Assembly: GCA_032209605.1 (NCBI GenBank)
Contig: JASFXZ010000039.1
Coordinates: 4,402,001 to 4,466,000, forward strand
DNA from: Mactromeris polynyma
Taxonomy: Eukaryota; Mollusca; Bivalvia; Venerida; Mactridae
Direction of reading: 5' to 3'
DNA: 64,000 nucleotides
Positions 28,419 through 40,800 of the stretch are shown piece by piece. The translations under genes were made by a program, and so were the position numbers. The notes below the pieces were generated by a model, which worked only from the letters and a program-made list of their open reading frames with translations, did no database searches and was not told where the DNA came from. Each line of letters starts with the position of its first letter. The first letter of the stretch is position 1.

Positions 28419-30623
28419 TTATCGCATCAGATTAACAAATGCCCTTACTATTGCATAATTAAGGAACGCCCTTTCATCGTTACACACGGCGAGCCCCAGA
28501 ATCACACTACTCTGACCCATAGGTGTCAGCTTCATGAAATTGATGAACCAATCGTATCCGAGACTGTTCATCATTGTATCCCATAGTCGTTGGCGTTCAC
28601 TGGCATTTACCGAGCAGAAACATATCTGGTGTTCAACGGAGTTCATGGTATGTCGTAAACACCTCTTACATTGCCGAGTGAATTTTCTTGACAAAAACAT
28701 GGTTAGACAGCGATGAAGAGTTCTACACACAGAAGCTAAGGATGGTGTATTTCTGCAGACATACCAGAGACTCGAACATCTATCTACGCTGAGAACACAT
28801 TCAGTGACCTTCTCATTTATGTCAAGACCAATGTTGTTAAGCTGACATTGATTGGCTGGATTTAACACACAGTTTTTCAAAGTTTGTTTCCATCATGCTT
28901 TCACCGGAAAGTAACCACTCTGGATGTAATCGTACATGATGTTAGTCAGTGAGTATTTACACAATACGCGGTACAAGTCAGGAATAAAACCGGAGTATTG
29001 GCAACCTCCATTACAAAATCGTGTTAGACGATGAACGAATATGGTCTTCGCTAGGAACTTACTCGGTAGCCTACACAATTGTCCGAAGAACTGTAATTTC
29101 TTATAGTCTATTTGAGTTTCCATGCTGTCAATATTTATGCTACAGCGAGTAAATGCTGTGCTCGACCATCTTGGCACATTCTGTATAACCTTCAAGCATG
29201 TATTTTGAGATGTTTCAAGTCGTTGAATGTCATCCTTTGAGTAGGAATTCCATAACTCACATCCATATAATGCCTTAGGTAGAATGACCGCTTTGTAAAT
29301 CACACTGAAAGTTACAGGGCTTATTGATGTTGGATCTATACCATTACATACACTGAAAAATGTCCTGCGAAGTCTCAAACAAGCATCGTTGATATTCTCT
29401 TTGGTGGATAAAAACTTGTCGCAGACCACTCCCAGATGACGGTAGCTTCCACTTTCCGTAATAGTGTACGGTCCTAAAGAGAATCTCCTATCACTGCGGA
29501 TCAGCTTTCGTTCATTAAACACCACTACTTCACATTTACTCGCATTGTAAAAGTAGCGCCATTTCCGCGAATATTCCCAGCAAATGTCGAGCATGCGGTC
29601 GAGTCCGGCTTTCGAGAATGAAACTAAAACCATGTCGTCCGCCACAGTTGGAGAGCAAATACGTTGATTAAACAAGCAGAAACCTTGACCACTGTTCTCT
29701 AGTTCTTCAATAAGACCGTTTATATAGATAAGGTACACCAGAGGCGAACTTTTCCCTCCTTGTCTGGTTCCTTGTTGAACTGGAAAACTGTCAGACAGCA
29801 ACCCTTGGTATTTAACCTGACTCTCCGAATCCTTATACAACGCTCGTAGTGACAACAATGTTGTCGGATCTACCTCATAATCAATGAGCTTATAGAAGAG
29901 ACCTTGGTGCCAGACGTGGTCAAAGGCCTGCTTTCCATCCAAATAGCACAGATACACATTTGATGAATGTTCTCTACCGTAATTAAGGCATTCCCGGAAC
30001 AGGAATGACGTCATTATACAACCCAATCCGGACAGAAAACCGCCTTGTTGTACCGAAAGTTTGCTGTATAGGTTTTCCGAACACCTTTCAAGTAGCACAA
30101 TTTCGTAAAGTTTCAGGACACACGAAGAGAGAGTTATTGCTCTATAACAGTTGGGATCGTCCTTACGTTTGTTACCTCCCTTGTGTAAAGTTATTATAAT
30201 CCCCCTTTTCATCTCATGTGGTATGTGCGCTAGACGTAACATCTGAGTGTATAGATGAGCAAGAATGGGTGCGATCGTCTTGTTACTCAGTTTTAAATGT
30301 TCATACACAATTCCGTCTACACCACCTGCTTTTCCAGTAGGCAAGGATCGAATAGCCTTCTCCACAGAAGAAATTGATACATAAGCACTGCTATCTGTCT
30401 CTAAAGAATTTAATGTCTCATCAACTACGGAGATTATATGTTCTTTCCACATGCTAACGAAGTAATCCGATTCCGAATGTGAATATAAATCCTTAAAGTA
30501 AAGTCCCCATTGTTCCGTCAAACTATCTCTCCCCCTATGCATAACACCATTAAAGTTAATTTCAACACCTGATTTGGACTTGGACGCTGATTTCCGGGCG
30601 TTCACATCTTTCCAAAACTTTGT
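28419..30623 (-). pseudogene. Reverse transcriptase of a non-LTR retrotransposon, truncated, one in-frame stop
   Basis: The frame is open from the truncation point to 28893 (570 codons counted from 30605), hits a single TGA at 28895-28893, and continues in the same frame to 28419. Seen, numbering from 30605: a linker typical of such ORF2 proteins (GVEINFNGVMHR, EQWGLYF); RT finger motifs (GKAGGVDGI, ITLSS); palm motif A YLDGKQAFD (D223); QGTRQGGKSSPL; catalytic VADD (D323, D324), where many elements have YADD or FADD. After the stop comes a CKRC...H...C zinc-knuckle-like segment. Endonuclease and any ORF1 are missing. The only lesion apart from the truncation is one TGA, so the copy is young. 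Confidence 0.9.
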
Positions 30624-30999
30624 TGACTTTCGTGGCTACTGCCATATTATAGACATGTGACTTTCGTGGCTACTACCATAGTATAGACATGTGACTTTCG
30701 TGGCTACTGCCATATTATAGACATGTGACTTTCAAATTCGTGGCTACTGCCATATTATAGACATGTGACTTTCGTGGCTTCTGCCATATTATAGACATGT
30801 GTCTTGCGTGGCTACTACCATATTATACACATGTGACTTTCAAATTCGTGGCTACTGCCATATTATAGACATGTGTCTTGCGTGGCTACTACCATAGTAT
30901 AGACATGTGACTTTCGTGGCTACTGCCATATTATAGACATGTGACTTTCGTGGCTACTACCATATTATAGACATGTGTCTTGCGTGGCTACTACCATAG
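30624..30999. repeat. 34-bp satellite, right block (about 11 copies)
   Basis: Continuation of the 34-bp satellite on the far side of the retrotransposon. The order of variants, including two caaatt-containing units about 108 bp apart, repeats the order at 25380-25620. The block ends where the TA-flanked transposon begins at 31000. Confidence 0.95.
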
Positions 31000-31375
31000 T
31001 AGGGGAGACCGGGGCGAAGTGTTACATTTTTCAAAGATTTTAAATTATAGATAATATAAACTCGTTTACAACAATGTAACTAAGGTTTCTATAATAAACA
31101 ACGAAAATTTAATCATAAAATGTATTTAATAACATAAATAAACTATTTATTTACAATTTAGAACTCGTTGAAATTGTCGAGTATATGTAACACTTTGCCC
31201 CAAGATTTGGGGCAAAGTGTTATAGTCCTTGGTGCAAAATGCTACACTATAAATATATTTAATTTTCAACAAAAACATATGGTAACTAATGACAATAAAT
31301 AAAACTGAGTGCATATAATAGTACAGTTCAATGTCTCAACAAAGAAAAACACATCGCCTATGACCACAGATGAAC

Positions 31376-33219
31376 CATGTAAGCTGTTCCAACATGAGGT
31401 AAGCTGAACTCACATGACATAAACTGTTTCAACATAAGGTAAGCCGTACCAACACCAGGTAAGCTGTACAAACAAGACATAAGCTGTACCAACAAGACAT
31501 AAGCTGTATCAACAGCACATAAGATGTACCAACATGACACTCGGTGTACCAACATGACATAAGCTGTATCAACATGACATAAGATGTACCAACATGACAT
31601 AAGATGTACCAACATGACATAAGCTGTACCAACATGACATAAGCTGTACCAACATGACATAAGCTGTATCAACATGACATAATCTGTACCAACATGACAT
31701 AATATGTACCAACATGACATAAGATGTACCATCATGACATAAGATGTACCAACATGACATAAGATGTATCAACATGACATAAGATGTACCAACATGACAT
31801 TCGCTGTACCAACATAACATAAGCTGTACCAACATGACATAAGATGTACCAACATGACATAAGATGTACCATCATGACATAAGCTTTACCAACATGACAT
31901 AAGATGTACCAACATGACATTCGCTGTACCAACATAACATAAGATGTACTATCATGACATAAGATGTACCAACATGACATAATATGTATCAACATGACAT
32001 AAGATGTACCAACATGACATTCGCTGTACCAACATAACATAAGATGTAACAACATGAAATAATCTGTACCAACATGACATAAGCTGTACGAACATGACAT
32101 AATATGTCTCAACATGACATAAACTGTACCAACATGACATAAACTGTACCAATACAATATAAACTGTATCAAGAGCAGGTAAGCTGTACCAACATGACAT
32201 AAGTTGTACCAACACCAGGTAAGCTGTACCAACATGACATAAGTTGTACCAACACCAGGTAAGTTGTATCAACATGACATAAGCTGTACCAACACCAGGT
32301 AAGTTGTATCAACATCAGGTAAGATGTACCAACATGACATAAGCTGTACCCACATGACATAAGATGTACCAACATGACATAAATTGTACCAACATCAGGT
32401 AAGCTATACCAACATGACATAATATGTACCAACATGACTCAAACTGTGCCAACACCAGGTAAGTTGTACCAACATTAGGTAAGCTGTACCAACACCAGGT
32501 AAGTTGTACCAACATCAGGTAAGCTGTACCAACACCAGGTAAGTTGTACCAACATCAGGTAAGCTGTACCAACACCAGGTAAGTTGTACCAACATCAGGT
32601 AAGCTGTACCAACACCAGGTAAGCTGTACCAACATGACATAAACTGTACCAACATCAGGTAAGCTGTACCAACATGACATAATATGTACCAACATGACTC
32701 AAACTGTGCCAACACCAGGTAAGTTGTACCAACACCAGGTAAGCTGTACCAACATCAGGTAAGCTGTACCAACATCAGGTAAGTTGTACCAACATCGGGT
32801 AAGCTGTACCAACATGACATAAACTGTACTAACATCAGGTAGGTTGCACCAACATCCGGTAAGCAGTACCAACATGACATAAACTGTACTAACATCAGGT
32901 AAGCAGTACCAACATGACATAAACTGTACTAACATCAGGTAAGCAGTACCAACATGACATAAACTGTACTAACATCAGGTAAGCAGTACCAACATGACAT
33001 AAACTGTACCAACATCAGATAAGCAGTACCAACATCAGGTAAGTTGCACCAACATCAGGTAAGCAGTACCAACATGACATAGTCTGTACCAAGAGCAGGT
33101 AAGGTGTACCAAGAGCAGGTAAGCTGTACCAACATCACATAAGCTGTATCAACATCAGTTGGCTGTACTAACAGCACGTAAACTGGTACCAACATGATAC
33201 AAACTGTACCAACATCCGG
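31376..33219. repeat. 20-bp minisatellite, about 92 copies
   Basis: Units alternate between aagctgtaccaacatgacat and forms ending aacatcaggt or aacaccaggt. The left two-thirds are mostly the gacat form and the middle to right are rich in the caggt form. Because 20 is not a multiple of three and the minus strand lacks stops, several open frames of a repeated peptide (core LVQLMSCWY) appear; they are shadows. On the plus strand many units contain caggtaag, the 5' splice-site consensus. Confidence 0.95.
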
Positions 33220-33267
33220 TGAAGTATATCGCCATAAGTTATAAATATAAACAAATCATCATCATGT

Positions 33268-33665
33268 TAACACTATCAGTATTTTAAACATATCACACAT
33301 GTTCTGTATCTCCGCCATATACAGTCCCAACCCCGGATGAGAAAGGCTAAGACACGGACTTCATTGGGACTCAGACCAAAATACACATTACGTGCAGTTT
33401 TTAGATAACGTTGCAACATGTTCTCATGGGCATCTGTTAAAACTGGCTCAAAATATCGATCTGAGAAGCTAAAAACATTATCAGTTCCATATTTATTTGC
33501 TTTTTGATGTCATGGGGTTGATTTTAATCTGTTTGGCAACTGATCGGATACTTTGTCCATATATACTACATCGTTAAATCCCCCTTTAATGACATCTGCA
33601 TGAACGTTCCTGGCGGTGTTTTCTTTTTTAGTTTCGAACCATTCTACAAAGACAATAATTTACAG
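33268..33665 (-). pseudogene. Degenerate N-terminal fragment of a pogo/CENP-B-type transposase
   Basis: One minus-strand frame at 33509-33268 reads FEPVLTDAHENMLQRYLK then TARNVYFGLSPNEVRVLAF. This resembles the CENP-B/psq-type helix-turn-helix region of pogo-like transposases (ENxLxxYLK..xxxYGLxxxxxRxLA). A second frame just upstream (about 33640-33520, including KGGFNDVVYMDK) could be the preceding segment after a frameshift. No DDE domain is seen. The family call rests on pattern memory and on the TA-flanked ends. Confidence 0.45.
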
Positions 33666-34256
33666 ATCTAATCGATCTAATTATTTGTACTTGAGATCTC
33701 TATTGAATAATGATAATTTAATGTTAAGTTAAAAGTAGATCTATACGTTATCAACAGTAAAACATATTAAACGTAAGTTTACAAATATTCAGTGGTAGTT
33801 TTCTGTAGTTTTCTGTAGCTAGATATATGTTGGCATGTACACGGGGCATAGTGTTATGCCCCGGGTATCATGTAACACATTGCCCCTAACAATCTGATGG
33901 AAATACAAACATCCTTGGGTAAAAACCAAGGTAGACCGGATCACGATTCATTCTGCGACGTCATGCCTATAACGTACCCTAATGTAACATATAAGCTAAA
34001 TTATCAGCAAAGTCATGAATTTAAAGGAAATCGATATTTTCCAAATTTATGAAAATTTACTTACATAACCGGATATGCGTTGACTTATCACTGATACTGT
34101 ATTATCGACTGGAAATGTCCACGACCGATCAGATAAAATGGCTACACCAAAAGTACTTTAAACTACAATGGTTATGATGTAATAAATAACGTCATTTGTT
34201 TGAAAATTTAAACGTAACACTTTACCCCGTGTAACATTGTGCCCCGGTCTCCCCTA

Positions 34257-34590
34257 CACTAGATTTAAGTGGTCACACGAATTCATATCTTATCTAGTTG
34301 ACCGCTTATTATGTTACTTAATAACTCAAATTCGCGAATTTCACTTAAGAATCGTGTTACCACTTATTTATAAATGCAATTTTGGCTTATAGATGTAAGT
34401 GGTAACACGAATCTTCTCTAGTTGACCACTTAATTCATTATGTTACTAAATAACTCAAATTCGCGAACCACACGAATATTAAGTGAAATTCGCGAATTGA
34501 GTAATTAAGTAACATATTAAGTGGTCATTTAGAAATAAGTGGTAACACGAATCTTAAGTGAAATTCGCGAATTTAAGTAATTAAGTATCT
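34257..34590. repeat. Foldback repeat next to the pogo-like element
   Basis: The segment aagtggtaacacgaat and the segment aagtgaaattcgcgaat each occur several times in both orientations, with tagttgaccactta between. The result can fold on itself over most of its length. No terminal duplication was found. It lies between the transposon end and the UBXN7 5' flank. Confidence 0.75.
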
Positions 34591-34896
34591 ACTAGCCCTG
34601 TAAATATGTATACAGTGAGGCTGGGAAACAGCAAAGCTGTTTATACACTTGTATATTTTGGGTTAGCTCTATATATTAGAATATATAGTCCCGACTAAAT
34701 TCTCCACTTTATCGAGCCATATTTACTATGCTGCATATATTACACCTTAACAGAAATATTCAGTTCGATCCCAAATCACGTATCAGATATCGATGATAGA
34801 ATCAATTATTATCGCATTACACCGATTCCGAAACGTATTATTATTCTTAACCGAAAGTTCGTTAGCCTCGTTTTGGCGAGTGCGCGAACCATCGAA
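34591..34896 (+). promoter_or_regulatory. Probable UBXN7 5' flank / 5' UTR
   Basis: This is the only non-repetitive stretch between the foldback repeat ending near 34590 and the UBXN7 start codon, so core promoter and 5' UTR are expected here unless an upstream non-coding exon exists. It is AT-rich with a tatatatta motif near 34670. No CpG island or defined transcription-factor site is obvious. Position is inferred from gene order, not from a recognised promoter motif. Confidence 0.3.
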
Positions 34897-37800
34897 ATGG
34901 ACAAAACAAAAAAGAACGATTCTCTCATATCACAGTTTTGCTCCGTTACTGGTATGTATTTGTGGATGTATATTTCCGAATCAGTTATGCAATTACCCAT
35001 CCACTGCTCTATAAATTAATTGTTTGCTCACGGGGTTCAAACATTCATTATTTTCGGATAAAATATTATCGGATATAATGAAAATGTAAACAAAAAATGG
35101 TGTTGTTGAAGGCTTAAATTACCGCTTTAATTATGTCTTCTGCGTTACATTTATGTACCATTTTAAGTTGTTTAAGTGTTGTATGAATTAATATTCGGAA
35201 CATTCTAAGATTAAGTGAAATACTCGGAAAATGCCAGATAATAAAATATGCATAGATCAGGCATTATGTCAGTGTCAATACCCTCTTATAAGTGCAAATG
35301 ACATGCTGCCTGATCTCCAGTGAATGTCTCTACAGGAAAGACATTGGTAAATATTGTTGACAATGTTCTTCAAGCATGTGAATAGCCTTATTCAGTTATT
35401 GAAATCCTAATTGAAAAAGTTCATAAATTAATAGAACTACATTCAAGTTTCAACACTAAATTTCTAAACCAGATACGATATCATGATATGTGCAGCGATC
35501 TCATGATATGTCTGGTTTCTATTCAACTCGTACCTTAGTTAACTCATACTTTGTTCAACTCGTACCGACTTTGGTCAACACGTACCTTAGTCAACACGTA
35601 CCTTAGTTAACTCGTACGTACATTTTTTAAACCGTTATGCATCAGTCCATTGTAACCACGGCCCCCCCAGGTCCGGGGAATAGCGGGGACTTTGACTTTC
35701 GGTCCAGCCAATCCCAGGTAAAATCCCCGCCCTGCAGGGACAAACTGCTGGTAAAATCCCCGCCAAATGCCCCCGCACCCGGGAACATCCTAGGTAAGGC
35801 CCATTCCCCGCTATTTTCGGCGCGAAAACAAAACCACCGCATTCACTCGGCACTGCAGGGCAACATGGAAGGTAAAAACACGGCCCATTTCCCCCGCTAT
35901 CCCCGGTATACCCCCGGACCTGGGGGGGCGTGGTTACAATTGACTGGTGCATTAGTATTAAGAGTTATTCTTTTAAATTAAGTTTCACTGTATTTTCTTG
36001 TATTCTTTGAACAATTTTGAACAGTATAACTATACTGGTAATCATGTTTGTCAGTACTTATTATGCGGCAGCTAATACCAGTTGGTCAACTCGTACCTTC
36101 GATAAAACAAGTCATATTCAAGTCATACAAACAATTATGAATAGAGTTAATCTGGTTAAAAGTAAGCTTTTCCTGTATTGTGTTGCTCAATTATGATCAG
36201 TGTAAACTAATTAAACTTTCACAGTAACGTTTATCAAAAATTGAGAGGTATGAGTTAACCAAAACAGGTACGTGTTGACCAAGGTACAAGTTAACTAAGG
36301 TACGAGTTGACCAGTTACCATATGTCCCACTTTTATCACATTCCATTCTGCAGCTCTCTCTACAACTGGCAGCAATTCTTCCCGCAAACTATCAGGTTTT
36401 GCGATTCTATTGATCGCTTTCAGAGAGCTCACTTGACCAAACACTAACAGTTTTCATTTTAATTTCCTTCTTTGTTAAATTATTCTTTTATTTCATCCAT
36501 GAGAAACGTGGCAATGATTTTTCGCTCAGTTGAAGCAAATTAATAGTTAAAACACTCCATTGATACTGTTTTCTGTTGACAGTCCAGCTGAGAGGGATCA
36601 AATGTCTAGATAGTCGTTTCCATAAGATATCATTGAATAGTATAGTCCTGAACTAAAAGCAAAACTAGAGTAAATGAGACATCAAATCTAGACTTATTTG
36701 ACACTACTTAATCAATTAGTGGGTTAGATGATTTTGGTCATTATTAATTTCCGGGCCAGTAATATTCTGTCCGGGACAGTAATACTTCCAAGTTTACCAG
36801 TCTTCCGGTCCAGTAATACAAAAAAATCAGTTTCTTTCGCATAGACTGGTCTTCACTGTTTCAAACATATACTCTAGGTTATTTCAGGATGTGGTTGTCT
36901 TAGTATAGACCTACATTTATAATATCTCTTACTTTTGTTTATATCAAATATGACCTTCATTTAAGGTGCTTCAAGAACTATAGGAAAACAACTCCTTGAA
37001 GCATGTGGAGGAAACTTGGAGCTAGCCATCAATATGCATATGGAAGGTGGGGGTGCTACAACATCTGCTGGAGGAGCTTGTGCCTCAGAGTATGTACTTA
37101 TTTCTCTTCACATATCAGTTTATGATGTCTATGTTTAGTGGACAGTTGACCAGATATAACATTTTCCCTTTTTTTAACAAAGAAATTTGTATAATAATAA
37201 TTGTATCAAAATTAACTCATTCTAGATCTTTTTAACCTGTTAAGTTACCTTCGAAAGATGGAGGTATTTCCCAATGCAAAAAGTATGGGATTGTTTGCCA
37301 ATCCAGTCATTAAACTTTCGACATGGCTACATTTTTTATCTGCTATTTTTTAGCATTTTGTGTATTCAAATTGTTGTTGTACTATATATATATACTTTTC
37401 ATGAAAATATGCATTACTTATTAAGATACAGTGTTATATGTAACTTCTACAAATGCTGTGTTTCTGTTTTTCTCAATCAAGACAATTTATGATTCTATAA
37501 TAATAAATATATATATAAAACTTCCCAATGCTACCAGTGTTGGTAGCATACCCAAAACGATGAAAAATGCCTTCCTTTGCTGGATGGTGTTGTGAAACAC
37601 AACTGAATTATTTTTCCAATTTGTCAAATTATGAAAGTTTTGATGTCAGCACATTTTCTAGCATAATGGAAAATGTTTGGCAGGTATTTTAGTTGCATGA
37701 CTGGAGATATACCACTCCAATTTATGTCTCAGTTGTTGATGGGTGGTTCCTGACTGAGGATGTTATATTTTAGCAGTAAAACAACACTCCTAGGTTATTA

Positions 37801-40800
37801 GGTAGCCAAATAGCAATTAGCTATTACAACTTCAATCGTGGCTACTAATATTTGCCAATATGTTCAAAATAGCCACTCGTTTAATACAATTGCATTGATT
37901 ATCAAATTAATCACCTAGGTTTATTGAATCCAGCTACCAACTTTGAAAACTAGTACCAGCCTAGCAGTTAATGTGTTCAACACATCCCTTGTTGTTAATT
38001 AGATATGAAAATTAACTTGTATAAATTATGTTTCAGAGATGATGTGAGAGCACCCATCCCACAAACACAGGAAATATTAGTTGATGATGGCCCGGCGTAT
38101 GGTATGAATCTTCCAACACTTAGATATTGTGAAGTGTGATTATTTTTATTAATAGGATCTTCATTGTCATTGGACAGCTGTTATATGGATATTGAACTTC
38201 TACAAATGGTTGTAACTGCTTTCCTTACTTAGAATATAGCAGTGCGATTCTTTCCATTCATTTTTGGTAGATGAGAAGTTTGTTGTCAAGTTTGACTTCA
38301 AGTTTTTCTTGGAGATATTATAAAAATTATTGCAAAAAAATGGATAGTTGATTTTAATTTTACCAAACAAGTAATACGCACATTTCACTTGTGAATTTTA
38401 CTAACTGACCAATGAGCATATAATTGGGTACCATTTGGCTGTGTAATGTTGAGTTTCCCCTTTTATCATTCCAGGTCCATTTCGTGGTAGAAAGCGAAAG
38501 GCTAGATCAGTGTTTGATGGATTTAGGGATTTTCAAGCAGAAGCTCGTAAGTTTTCATGCCTATAAATCTTATAAATGTTTCTTGAGAAATACTTAAAAA
38601 TGTACCATGTTTCAAACCGATTCTCATCCATGAAGTTATAAAGAATACATGACTGTAACAAGTTGAGACAGTTATAAGCTTTTTTGTTGATATTTGTATA
38701 AAGAGAATACCTATGTTTACAGTGAACTCTCGTTGGCTGGAAATCAGTTGCGTCAAACAATCTTAAGGACTTAGACAGATAACATAGTCAACATAAACTT
38801 CTCTATATAATCTAAATTGTTCTAATACAGTTGGATTGAACTGCCCACCTTCAAATTTTCGAACAAGTTATTCAACTCCTTCAACATAAAATGTTCTATA
38901 ATTAGCACCTTTAGGTCGAACAATACATTTTCTCACGTCATAATTGTGCTCAATAGTGATATGGTGCATGTAATATTTATAAATAGTTTGTGCAAATTGC
39001 ACTACAAACTATAAGCTGTGTTCAAATGCACTCTATTGCAGTCGTTTGCTGATTAATAATGAGTGATATAATATTACAATTTACACGTGGTTAAATTATT
39101 AGACGTACAAAAATAATACAGTGAACAAACGCATTCAATTAGAGTATGCCAAAATTAAGTTAAATGTGTTTTAATGTTATTGTCATACAGTGTGTTCAAT
39201 GTTTATATGTATTTGAATTTTTGGAATTATCTTGATGTAATTATCCTGTATGTTTATATATATGCTTGTGTTTACACATACTGCATATTAATAATTCGCC
39301 TTACTGGACAACATTTCGTCTGTCCCAATGATGTCAAGCCAGCAGGAGTCCTCTTTTTATTTTAGTTAATCAATTACATAAAGACTGTATGATCTGATGA
39401 ATTCCAGAGTTTACTCATAATTTTTCCGGACATGCAAGCAAATGTCAATTTTTGATCCATTGAAGTTCAGTCGTCTATGTAAAATTCTGTCGCTGTTTTC
39501 ATTGGGATTCAGGCAAGATTTGAATGGTAAATTGTTGTTTGTACTGAGAGGTAAGAGAGGAAACCCCACATACATATCAAACCTGAGTAGATCTATTGTA
39601 GGTAAATTATATAAACATTTCAGCTAAACCTACTGGGAGACAAACAAGGAGTAAAACAAGAAACAAAAGTATCTGTTGTTACAAAAAATGTTGCATTCAT
39701 TCTTTCTGTTGTTTTTGGAATTTGTGATACATCTTGATTTGTTTCATTTGAAGTTTATCTTTTGTTCACTTGCTAAAGACAATATTGTCTACTTTTCTAC
39801 ATTAAGAACATTTTGTTACAGGTTTGTGGCAATAGGTGTATTGATGGTTTGTCTGTTTTTAGCATCAAACAATATTTACTTACTTTAAAATAAATTGCTT
39901 GACCATATACTGTGACCAATGTTTAGGTCGTTACAAAACCCTTAGTTACCTTTTATGTACAGCCAATTTTTCTGGTTTTCTCAAAACATGGAAATAGGAG
40001 CAGAAATGTATTAGTACATAATGATACACATTTTAAAAAACCAAATTGTTTCCGGATTTAAAGAAATTCATAGAATTGCTTTGACTGGTTTAAACAGGGT
40101 CACTGTTGTTGTGACATTATATAGACACTTGCCACAGGGAAGTTGGAGAGTGAGAAGACTTATTTTGGGTTCTGTCCCAATCAGCAATTCAGATAGTCTT
40201 TACATTTATCAGATTGAGTCTTTACATTGATCAGATTGCAGTCACAATTTACTCTGCATTGTTTTAGGTCAACAGGAAGAAGAATTACTGGCTGGTACAT
40301 CCGGATCTCGAGCATCTAGTTCATCCGGATCTCGAGCATCTAGGAAGTCTCGTACATTGCAAGACCTGTTCAGACCTCCTTTAGATTTGACTTTCAAAGG
40401 AACACTTGCCAGTGTAATTATTATTATATATATTTCCTCATTGAAAATATTTTGATATCCTTTGCGAACCTGTCACACTGTAAAATTCTAAATTTACATT
40501 TTCTACCATGAATATTCTGTTGGAAACACAAATTTCATTGTTGCTTGACCAATTTCTGAAACTTATGCTAAAATGGTATAAGGTTTTAGGGAGAAAAAAT
40601 TCTTTTAGGAGAACAAAATAGCGCACATTTTACAACGTTGTAGACATTCACTGCAAAGATCAACTAGGTGTCTGTGATAAGCATATCACAGTTCTTACCC
40701 ACTACTTAATGTAAACATTATTTTTTATTTGAAAGCTTTTCAAGTGGTGTCTTAACCCTTCTTAACAAATTTTCTTTAACCTAATCATTTTATATTGGTG

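Larger units (their letters stand above)
31002..34254 (-). mobile_element. Decayed Tc1/mariner-pogo-like DNA transposon carrying a minisatellite
   Basis: The ends are inverted repeats sharing a perfect 14 bp, ggggagaccggggc, followed by similar gaagtgttac and acaatgttac. Each end is flanked by TA (31000-31001 and 34255-34256), the target duplication of Tc1/mariner superfamily elements. Inside, further ggggcaaagtgtta-type motifs sit near both ends (31188-31226, 33838-33895). A degenerate transposase-like fragment lies on the minus strand and about 1.85 kb is a 20-bp minisatellite. It is non-functional as it stands. Confidence 0.7.

Noticed and set aside
31358..32935. Many overlapping minus-strand frames with repeated LMSCWY peptides
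   Set aside because: They arise from the stop-free 20-bp minisatellite; all frames give the same cyclic peptide and there is no start, splice or domain support.
35635..35981. Overlapping frames on both strands in GC-rich sequence
   Set aside because: They are produced by the palindromic arms of the nested MITE.
37541..37565. Perfect short palindrome atgctaccagtgttggtagcat in a UBXN7 intron
   Set aside because: Too short and isolated to assign a role; no duplication or family member seen.
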